Notes under the pieces: model-generated
Told to the model about the DNA's origin: nothing
Databases searched by the model: none
Seen by the model: the letters and a program-made list of their open reading frames with translations, nothing else
NCBI GenBank assembly: GCA_030158125.1
Contig: JAOATL010000024.1
Span: forward strand, 248,001-312,000
Reading direction: 5' to 3'
Length of the DNA: 64,000 nucleotides
From: Limnohabitans sp.
GTDB lineage: Bacteria > Pseudomonadota > Gammaproteobacteria > Burkholderiales > Burkholderiaceae_C
In this document: in pieces, positions 57,709 through 64,000 of the stretch
How positions within the stretch are numbered: position 1 is the stretch's first letter
Layout of the letters: each line of letters opens with the position of its first letter
Position numbers and translations under genes: made by a program

Positions 57709-58572
57709 TCAAACAGGTGTGAAGGCTAAGCGAACGTAAATGGGCGCAAATGCTTCTGCTTGGGTGATTTCAATCAAGGTTTCTTTGGCCAGCTCTAGCA
57801 GCGCAATGAAGGTCACCACCAACACGGGCGAGCCTTTGCTGGGGTCGAACAAGTTTTCAAACTCGACAAATTTGCGCCCCTGAAGATGCTTCAAGACAAT
57901 GCTCATGTGCTCGCGCACGCTGAGTTCTTCGCGTGAAATTTTGTGATGCTGAACCAGTTTGGCGCGCTTCATGATGTCGCGCCAGGCTTCTTGCAGTTCG
58001 ACCAAATGCACATCGGGGAATCGCGGTTGCAAACTTTGCTCGATGTAGACCTGCGCCTTCAAAAAGTCGCGGCCATATTGCGGCAAGTTGCCCAACTGCA
58101 TGGAGGCCATTTTCATTTGCTCGTACTCGAGCAAACGCCGCACCAATTCGGCACGGGGGTCTTCGGGCTCTTGCCCCTCCGCCACTTTTTTGGGAGGCAG
58201 CAGCATGCGTGATTTGATTTCAATCAGCATGGCGGCCATGAGCAAATACTCTGCGGCCAGTTCTAGATTGTGCTGGCGAATTTCGTCGACATAGCTGAGG
58301 TACTGGCGCGTGACAGCGGCCATGGGAATGTCGAGGATGTTGAAGTTTTGCTTGCGAATCAAGTACAACAACAAGTCGAGAGGGCCTTCGAAGGCCTCTA
58401 GAAAAACCTCCAATGCATCCGGTGGGATGTAGAGGTCGTTGGGCATGGAAAACAAAGGCTCGCCATACAGGCGTGCCACGGCCACGTGGTCGATGACCTC
58501 GGGCAAGCCCGCGGTGCTGTCGACGGCGGGAAGAACCTGTGGGGATGTGACCGTGTTGTCCAAAAGACTCAA
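57709..58572 (-). CDS. scpA: Segregation and condensation protein A
   Basis: ScpA is the kleisin subunit linking SMC and ScpB in chromosome condensation. Of 287 residues, the N-terminal SMC-binding helix region is visible as FEGPLDLLLYLIRKQNFNILDIPMAAVTRQYLSYVD. A C-terminal winged helix follows, with EELSVREHMSIVLKHLQG, then TFIALLELAKETLIEI. The frame starts at TTG (58572), overlapping the DUF3460 stop as TTGA; an ATG 42 codons on would remove only a variable leader. scpB is not in the window. Confidence 0.92.
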   Translation of the reverse strand: MSLLDNTVTSPQVLPAVDSTAGLPEVIDHVAVARLYGEPLFSMPNDLYIPPDALEVFLEAFEGPLDLLLYLIRKQNFNILDIPMAAVTRQYLSYVDEIRQHNLELAAEYLLMAAMLIEIKSRMLLPPKKVAEGQEPEDPRAELVRRLLEYEQMKMASMQLGNLPQYGRDFLKAQVYIEQSLQPRFPDVHLVELQEAWRDIMKRAKLVQHHKISREELSVREHMSIVLKHLQGRKFVEFENLFDPSKGSPVLVVTFIALLELAKETLIEITQAEAFAPIYVRLAFTPV

Positions 58573-58781
58573 GCCTTGGTTTGGTAGACGTAAGGCTTTT
58601 GCGCCACACGGCCTGCGTTGAGTTCTTTCAATCCATGGCGATCAACCGATGCATTCCACAACAAAGCGCGGCCTTCTTGTTGAGCTGCATCCAGATGAGG
58701 ACGGTCTGCTTTGAGCTGTTCAATGAACTGAGTAGCGTCGGAACGGTAGTCTGGACGACGGAAAAAATGCAAGAGCGACAT
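58569..58781 (-). CDS. DUF3460 protein
   Basis: A 70-residue protein of the betaproteobacterial DUF3460 family. It opens LLHFFRRPDYRSDATQFIEQLKADRPHLDAAQQEGRALLW and ends AQKPYVYQ. There are no cysteines, no signal and no membrane segment; the function is unknown. It is directly upstream of scpA, with overlapping stop and start (TTGA), and that pairing is common in Burkholderiales. SulP ends 47 bases downstream of the scpA side on the same strand. Confidence 0.88.
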   Translation of the reverse strand: MSLLHFFRRPDYRSDATQFIEQLKADRPHLDAAQQEGRALLWNASVDRHGLKELNAGRVAQKPYVYQTKA

Positions 58782-58827
58782 GACAAAGCGCTTTCTATGA
58801 ATAAGGCCGTATTTTAACGGTCTGGTG

Positions 58828-60498
58828 CTAGCGGTTTTCTGACGAGCGAACAGTTTCTAGGCCGCTTGCCCAATCGGGCTTGAAATCCTTGCCGATCAGT
58901 GCTTGAAGCCCGGTGCGCTGGGCTATGTCCATGGGTTGATGGTTCAAGCCACAAAGGATGAGTCGAACTTGCCGCTTTTGACACACGTGAGCCAAGGAGA
59001 TGAGGGCATCGGCGCCCGAAGAATCGATGTAAATCAAGTTTTTGAGGTCCAAAATGACTGCTTTTTGAGGCAATTGGTCTTCAATGGTCTCGACCAATTT
59101 GACAGCCCCAAAGAACAAAGCACCGTAAAAACGGTAGACACTGATGCTTCCTTCTTGACCGTTCAATGCCGGCGAATCGTGGCCTGACAGCTGCTCAACG
59201 CGGCTGAGGTTGGAAATTCGATAAATAAAGGTGATGCAGGCTGCGATCAAACCGAATTCAACGGCCACCGTCAGGTCCACCGTGACCGTTAGCAAAAACA
59301 CCGCCAACAAGGTCGTGCGGTAAGGCGCACGGAATTGTTTCAGTTCGTAAAAGGCGCGCCATTCGCCCATGTTCCAAGCCACAAACATCAAAATGGCCGC
59401 CAGGGCTGGCAAAGGCACATGATTGGCCAAGGGTGCAGCCACCCACACCACCAGCAACAATGTCAGGGCGTGCACCATGCCCGCAATGGGTGTACGCCCG
59501 CCGCTTTTGACGTTGGTGACGGTACGGGCAATGGTGCCGGTAGCGGGCATGCCACCGAAAAAAGGTGTCACAAAGTTGGCCACACCCTGTGCCATCAGTT
59601 CTTGGTTGGGGTTGTGGCGATCGTTGATCAGGCCATCTGCAATGCGTGCGCACAGCAAAGACTCTATGGCACCGAGCAAGGTCAGGGTAAAGATCGGCAT
59701 GCTCAAGTGCTTGAGGGTTGCCCAGCTGAATTCAGGCCACACAAAGCTGGGCAACTCAGAGGGGATGCCGCCAAATTTGCTGCCAATGGTTTCAACCGGC
59801 AAGTTCATGGCTTGTGCCGCCAAGGTGGCCGCCACCAAAGCAACAATGGAACCCGGGACCGCTTGCAGCGCACGCGCCAACTTGCCGGCTTGTGTTTGTG
59901 GTGAGCGAGGTGAAAAACAGCGTTGCCAGCTCACAATCAAGATCAAAGAACCCAAAGCCAGTGCAAATGAAGTCGGTTGAAAGCTGGGCAAGGCCTCCGT
60001 CAAAGTTTGCAGGATGCCCAAAAAATCGGCGGGCATGTGGCTAACCTGCAGGCCCAAAAAATCTTTGGCCTGCGACAACATGATCAAGACCGCAATGCCG
60101 TTGGTAAATCCTATGACCACCGCCACCGGGATGAAGCGAATGAGGGTGCCCATTTTGAGCAAGCCCAAAATGAACAAAAGCACCCCTGAGGCAGCCGTGG
60201 CAATGATCAGATTGGACAGGCCGTAGCGTTCTAAGATGCCATAGACAATGACAATGAAAGCACCGGCAGGCCCGCCAATTTGAACTTTGCTGCCGCCCAA
60301 TGCCGAAATTAGAAAGCCCGCAATGATGGCCGTGAACAAGCCGGCTTCAGGTTGCAGGCCTGAGGCAATTGCAAAGGCCATGGCCAGTGGCAAAGCCACC
60401 ACACCCACAGTCATGCCCGACGCAATGTCGGTGCCCAGTTGCTCGCGTGAGTAGCCCTTTAGCGCGTCAACAAGTTGGGGACGAAAGAAAAAGGCCAT
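58828..60498 (-). CDS. SulP-family anion permease with STAS domain (second copy)
   Basis: A 556-residue SulP transporter. The core starts VDALKGYSREQLGTDIASGMTVGVVALPLAMAFAIASG and includes GGMPATGTIARTVTNVKSGGRTPIAGMVHA. The STAS domain carries IYIDSSGADALISLAH, with Ser in the usual phosphorylation-type position. It differs clearly from the first copy at 50496, with longer hydrophobic loops and a canonical DSSG, so it is not a recent duplicate. It lies 15 bases downstream of metG. The substrate is unknown; sulfate, bicarbonate and dicarboxylate carriers all occur. Confidence 0.92.
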   Translation of the reverse strand: MAFFFRPQLVDALKGYSREQLGTDIASGMTVGVVALPLAMAFAIASGLQPEAGLFTAIIAGFLISALGGSKVQIGGPAGAFIVIVYGILERYGLSNLIIATAASGVLLFILGLLKMGTLIRFIPVAVVIGFTNGIAVLIMLSQAKDFLGLQVSHMPADFLGILQTLTEALPSFQPTSFALALGSLILIVSWQRCFSPRSPQTQAGKLARALQAVPGSIVALVAATLAAQAMNLPVETIGSKFGGIPSELPSFVWPEFSWATLKHLSMPIFTLTLLGAIESLLCARIADGLINDRHNPNQELMAQGVANFVTPFFGGMPATGTIARTVTNVKSGGRTPIAGMVHALTLLLVVWVAAPLANHVPLPALAAILMFVAWNMGEWRAFYELKQFRAPYRTTLLAVFLLTVTVDLTVAVEFGLIAACITFIYRISNLSRVEQLSGHDSPALNGQEGSISVYRFYGALFFGAVKLVETIEDQLPQKAVILDLKNLIYIDSSGADALISLAHVCQKRQVRLILCGLNHQPMDIAQRTGLQALIGKDFKPDWASGLETVRSSENR

Positions 60499-60513
60499 TC
60501 GGCAGTTGAGCCT

Positions 60514-62598
60514 TTAGTGAATGCGCATGCCAGGTTTTGCACCAGGCCATGGATTCAGCACGTAGATGCCAGGCTCGGCTTTTTCATCCGCATGGCTGGC
60601 GGCCAGCACCATGCCTTCGGACACACCAAACTTCATTTTGCGCGGCGCCAAATTGGCCACCATCACAGTGAGCTTGCCCACCAAGTCTTCAGGCTTGTAG
60701 ACACTGGCAATGCCGCTGAACACATTGCGGTGTTTGCCTTCGCCCACATCCAAAGTGAGGCGCAAGAGTTTGGTGGAGCCTTCCACGGCTTCGCATTGCA
60801 CAATTTGCGCAATGCGCAAATCGATCTTGACAAAGTCGTCGATGGAAATGGTGGGGGCAATGGCTTCGCCGCCGGGCAGAGGGGCAGCCTCCACCACGGG
60901 CTCGGGCGCTTCGAACAAAGAGTCGAGCATGGCCACGTCCACACGCTGCATCAAGTGCTTGTAATCGTTGATGGCATGGCCTGCACCCAGGGAAGCTTGC
61001 ACATGGGTGAAGTTCATGGCATCGATGTTCAAGAACTTTTCCACGTTGCTGGCCAACGAAGGCAGTACGGGCTTGAGCATGAGGCTGAGCAAGCGGAAGG
61101 CTTCGATGCAAGTGGTGCACACGTCGTGCAGGCGTGCATCCATGCCTTCTTGCTTGGCCAATTCCCAAGGTTTGTTTTGGTCGACGTATTCGTTCACGCG
61201 GTCGGCCAAGAGCATCACTTCGCGCAGGGCTTTGGCGTAATCGCGTTCGTCATAAAGCTTGGCAATGGGCGCCACGCCTTCGTGCAATTGCGTCAGCAAA
61301 GCTTGGCCATCGGCCGACACAGTGCCCAATTTGCCGCCCAAGCGTTTAGCAATAAAGCCCGCAGCGCGCGATGCAATGTTGATGTACTTGCCCACCAAGT
61401 CGGAGTTGACGCGGGCCAAAAAGTCGTCGGGGTTGAAGTCGACGTCTTCGTTGCGGCCGTTCAGTTTGGCGGCAATGTAGTAGCGCAACCACTCGGGGTT
61501 CATGCCCAGTTTCAAATACTTGAGCGGGTCGAGGCCGGTGCCACGGCTCTTGCTCATTTTCTCGCCGCTGACGGTTAGGAAACCGTGCACAAAGACGGCA
61601 TTGGGCGTTTTGCGTCCGCTGAAATGCAAGGTGGCAGGCCAGAACAAGGTATGGAAGTACGTGATGTCTTTGCCAATGAAGTGGTACTGCTCCACGTTGG
61701 GGTTGTTGATGTAGGCGTCGTAGTCCACCCCAATCTTGCCCAGATAGTTCTTCAGTGAAGCCAAGTAGCCGATGGGGGCATCGAGCCAGACGTAGAAGTA
61801 CTTGCCGGGTGCATCGGGAATTTCAATGCCGAAATAAGGGGCATCGCGGCTGATGTCCCAATCGCTCAAACCGCCTTGGCCGTCTTCGTCTTTGGTAAAC
61901 CACTCTTTGATTTTGTTCAGCACTTCGGGCTGCAAACGGCCAGCCTCGTGCGTCCATTTTTCTAAGAACGCAATGCAGCGGGGGTCTGACAATTTGAAGA
62001 AGTAGTGCTCAGATTGTTTGAGCACCGGTGTGGCGCCAGACAAAGCGGAGTAGGGGTTCTTCACTTCGGTGGGGGCGTACACCGCACCGCAAGACTCGCA
62101 ACTGTCGCCGTATTGGTCTTTGGCGCCGCACTTCGGACATTCGCCTTTGATGAAGCGGTCTGGCAGGAACATTGACTTTTCGGGGTCAAAGTACTGCTCG
62201 ATGGTTTTGGTGGCAATCAGGCCGGCGGCTTTGAGGTCGCGGTAAATTTGTTGTGCCAGTTCGTGGTTCTCGGGGCCATCGGTGGAATGCCAGTTGTCGA
62301 AGGCAATGTGAAAGCCATCGAGGTAAGGTTTGCGGCCCGCTGCAATGTTGGCCACAAATTGCTGTGGCGTGATGCCGGCTTTTTCCGCGGCAATCATGAT
62401 GGGGGCGCCGTGCGCATCGTCGGCACAGACAAAATGCACTTCATGGCCTTGCATGCGTTGTGCGCGAACCCAGATGTCAGCCTGGATGTATTCCATGATG
62501 TGACCGATGTGGAAATTGCCATTGGCATAAGGCAATGCGGTCGTGACAAAAATTTGTCTTTGGGCAGCAGTGAGGTTCGAAACAGACGAAGCAGACAT
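60514..62598 (-). CDS. metG: Methionyl-tRNA synthetase
   Basis: MetG charges tRNA-Met. The 694-residue protein has the class I HIGH motif in [11 protein letters not shown]. The zinc knuckle [18 protein letters not shown] marks the MetG1 two-knuckle type, and the KMSKS motif is in [11 protein letters not shown]. An anticodon-binding helical domain and a C-terminal tRNA-binding OB domain (about 585-694, [25 protein letters not shown]) follow. It is divergent from apbC, 89 bases apart, the usual arrangement. Confidence 0.97.
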   Translation of the reverse strand: MSASSVSNLTAAQRQIFVTTALPYANGNFHIGHIMEYIQADIWVRAQRMQGHEVHFVCADDAHGAPIMIAAEKAGITPQQFVANIAAGRKPYLDGFHIAFDNWHSTDGPENHELAQQIYRDLKAAGLIATKTIEQYFDPEKSMFLPDRFIKGECPKCGAKDQYGDSCESCGAVYAPTEVKNPYSALSGATPVLKQSEHYFFKLSDPRCIAFLEKWTHEAGRLQPEVLNKIKEWFTKDEDGQGGLSDWDISRDAPYFGIEIPDAPGKYFYVWLDAPIGYLASLKNYLGKIGVDYDAYINNPNVEQYHFIGKDITYFHTLFWPATLHFSGRKTPNAVFVHGFLTVSGEKMSKSRGTGLDPLKYLKLGMNPEWLRYYIAAKLNGRNEDVDFNPDDFLARVNSDLVGKYINIASRAAGFIAKRLGGKLGTVSADGQALLTQLHEGVAPIAKLYDERDYAKALREVMLLADRVNEYVDQNKPWELAKQEGMDARLHDVCTTCIEAFRLLSLMLKPVLPSLASNVEKFLNIDAMNFTHVQASLGAGHAINDYKHLMQRVDVAMLDSLFEAPEPVVEAAPLPGGEAIAPTISIDDFVKIDLRIAQIVQCEAVEGSTKLLRLTLDVGEGKHRNVFSGIASVYKPEDLVGKLTVMVANLAPRKMKFGVSEGMVLAASHADEKAEPGIYVLNPWPGAKPGMRIH

Positions 62599-62687
62599 GA
62601 GGGGGCAATTTGTAGGGGAATCCTTGATTTTATGGGCTTCGGCCGCCCGATGTCGCTAAACTCCCGCCCATTCGCAGAAAGTTTCAC

Positions 62688-63776
62688 ATGTCGACCCCAG
62701 AACAACTCCAAAAAGCCCTCGAATCGGTCATTGACCCCAATACGGGCAAAGATTTTGTCTCCACCAAAGCCCTCAAAAACCTGGTGGTGGACGGCGGCAA
62801 TGTGGCTTTTGACGTCGAGTTAGGCTATCCCGCCAAGAGCCAAATTCCTGGCTTGCGCAATGCACTCATTGCAGCTGCCAAACAAGTGCCCGGCGTCACC
62901 AACGTGTCGGCCAATGTCACGACCAAAATTGTGGCCCATGCAGCACAGCGCGGCGTTGCCTTGTTGCCTCAGGTGAAAAACATCGTGGCCGTTGCCTCTG
63001 GCAAAGGCGGCGTGGGCAAGAGCACCACCGCCGTCAATTTGGCGCTGGCGCTGGCCGCAGAAGGCGCCAGTGTGGGCTTGCTCGATGCCGACATTTACGG
63101 CCCCAGCCAGCCCATGATGATGGGCATTGAAGGCCGCCCCGAAAGCGAAGACGGCAAAACCATGGAGCCCATGGAAAACTATGGCGTGCAAGTGATGTCA
63201 ATTGGTTTCTTGGTGAACCAAGACGAAGCCATGATTTGGCGCGGCCCCATGGCCACGCAAGCGCTAGAGCAGTTGCTGCGCCAGACCAATTGGAAAGATT
63301 TGGATTACTTGATCATCGACATGCCGCCAGGCACTGGCGACATTCAACTCACGCTCAGCCAACGCGTGCCCATGACCGGCGCCGTGATTGTGACCACACC
63401 CCAAGACATCGCTTTGCTGGACGCCAAAAAGGGCATCAAGATGTTTGAAAAAGTGGGCGTGCCCATTTTGGGCATTGTGGAAAACATGGCGGTGCACGTG
63501 TGTACCAACTGCGGTCATGTGGAACACATCTTTGGCGCCGATGGCGGCAAGAAAATGGCCGAGAACTACCAAATGGACTATCTGGGTGCCTTGCCCTTGA
63601 ACATGCAAATTCGTTTGCAAGCCGACAACGGCAAACCCACGGTGGTGGCCGATCCGGATGGCGAAGTGGCAGGCATTTACAAGTCGGTGGCGCGCCAAGT
63701 GGCCATCAAAATTGCGGCCAAGGCCAAAGACTTTTCTGCCAAGTTCCCAACCATCACCGTGTCAAAAAACACCTGA
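62688..63776 (+). CDS. apbC: Iron-sulfur carrier protein ApbC (Mrp/NBP35 family)
   Basis: ApbC is a P-loop ATPase that carries and transfers Fe-S clusters. Of 362 residues, an N-terminal MIP18-like (DUF59) domain covers about 1-90. The deviant Walker A then reads ASGKGGVGKSTTAVNLALALA, with DADIYGPSQPMMMGI and the cluster-binding CxxC in VCTNCGHVEHIFG. It is divergent from metG. The ATG at 62688 gives the normal length. A terminator follows at 63814. Confidence 0.96.
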   Translation: MSTPEQLQKALESVIDPNTGKDFVSTKALKNLVVDGGNVAFDVELGYPAKSQIPGLRNALIAAAKQVPGVTNVSANVTTKIVAHAAQRGVALLPQVKNIVAVASGKGGVGKSTTAVNLALALAAEGASVGLLDADIYGPSQPMMMGIEGRPESEDGKTMEPMENYGVQVMSIGFLVNQDEAMIWRGPMATQALEQLLRQTNWKDLDYLIIDMPPGTGDIQLTLSQRVPMTGAVIVTTPQDIALLDAKKGIKMFEKVGVPILGIVENMAVHVCTNCGHVEHIFGADGGKKMAENYQMDYLGALPLNMQIRLQADNGKPTVVADPDGEVAGIYKSVARQVAIKIAAKAKDFSAKFPTITVSKNT

Positions 63777-63813
63777 TGCAAAAAACAATGACCTCAGATT
63801 GAGGCCATTTCGC

Positions 63814-63847
63814 AAAGGCTTGAAGGCTGATCGCTTCAAGCCTTTTT
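63814..63847. terminator. Bidirectional terminator after apbC, overlapping the next gene's end
   Basis: AAAGGCTTGAAG (63814-63825) pairs with CTTCAAGCCTTT (63834-63845) around an 8-base loop and is followed by T-rich sequence to 63847. The right arm contains the stop codon and last codons of the acyl-CoA ligase on the other strand. Confidence 0.88.
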
Positions 63848-64000
63848 GTTTTCTAGATCGCGCAATCGGAACCGTTGGATTTTGCCGGTGGCAGTCTTGG
63901 GCAGCTCGCTCACAAACTGAATGAAGCGTGGATATTTGTAAGGCGCCAAACGCTCTTTCACAAAGACTTTCACTTCGTCTTCGGTCAAACTTTGACCAGC
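63836..64000 (-). CDS. AMP-forming acyl-CoA ligase, C-terminal end (truncated by window)
   Basis: The last 54 codons of a gene running in from the right edge on the minus strand, ending with TGA at 63838-63836. The visible protein contains [17 protein letters not shown] and the A10 motif [14 protein letters not shown], with its catalytic Lys. This combination is diagnostic of AMP-dependent acyl-CoA synthetases, and the exact spacing is most like benzoate- or 4-hydroxybenzoate-CoA ligases. The substrate cannot be fixed from the tail alone. Confidence 0.8.
   Translation of the reverse strand, partial: AGQSLTEDEVKVFVKERLAPYKYPRFIQFVSELPKTATGKIQRFRLRDLENKKA

Noticed and set aside
60475-61578. 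367-codon open frame on the plus strand opposite metG
   Set aside because: It lies wholly opposite conserved metG sequence and has shadow-like His/Gln/Val composition.

Overview
The window reads as one uninterrupted, densely packed stretch of chromosome from a betaproteobacterium of the order Burkholderiales, most likely family Comamonadaceae. The gene orders support this: secA-argJ, yacG-zapD-coaE-pilD-pilC-pilB, rplU-rpmA-obgE-proB, hemA-prfA-prmC-grxD, DUF971-ubiE-Tim44-ubiJ-ubiB, fmdB-DUF502-aspS, gpmA-ctpA-moeB opposite rhodanese-grxC-secB-gpsA, and metG opposite apbC. Base composition looks to be in the mid-50s percent GC by eye. A freshwater Limnohabitans/Rhodoferax-like relative is a reasonable guess, but it is inference. 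I see no rRNA, tRNA, insertion sequence, prophage or CRISPR array, and no gene-free stretch over about 240 bases.

Layout. 1-5356 (+): 5'-truncated secA, argJ, a DUF815 ATPase and a MutT-type Nudix enzyme. 5358-10194 (-): yacG, zapD, coaE and the type IV pilus genes pilD, pilC and a short pilB. 10258-14688 is the most accessory part: a hypothetical gene with a methyltransferase (-), a small membrane protein/HTH regulator/exported protein trio (+) behind an AT-rich promoter with a perfect dyad, trhP with a YebC-family gene (-), and a periodic six-cysteine exported protein (+). 14752-23197: a PLP ammonia-lyase, ispB, rplU-rpmA-obgE-proB, rppH, proS and a Tat-type lytic transglycosylase. 23247-26927 (-): grxD, prmC, prfA and hemA. 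27234-32151 (-): the glycerol-3-phosphate uptake operon ugpB-A-E-C-Q, with a Pho-box-like element upstream. 32329-45002 (+): a very large FAD/Fe-S dehydrogenase, the ubiquinone cluster, a sodium:solute symporter, fmdB, DUF502 and aspS. 45076-50469: a methyltransferase (-), then EEP nuclease-clsB and folE-BLUF-DUF429 (+). 50496-55243 (-): SulP, moeB/thiF-like, ctpA and gpmA. 55356-57669 (+): rhodanese, grxC, secB and gpsA. 57709-62598 (-): scpA, DUF3460, a second SulP and metG. 62688-64000: apbC (+) and the C-terminus of an acyl-CoA ligase (-).

Functional themes. Protein export (secA, secB), respiration and quinone synthesis (ispB, ubiE, ubiJ, ubiB, hemA), translation (proS, aspS, metG, prfA, prmC, rplU, rpmA, trhP, YebC family, obgE), phospholipid and glycerol phosphate metabolism (ugp operon, gpsA, clsB) and redox/Fe-S handling (grxC, grxD, apbC, rhodanese). 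The points most worth a second look are the folE-BLUF-DUF429 set, the three-unit Pho box at ugpB, the HTH module with its candidate operator, the 23-residue-period cysteine protein, the short PilB, and terminators embedded in convergent coding ends. None amounts to a demonstrated new system.
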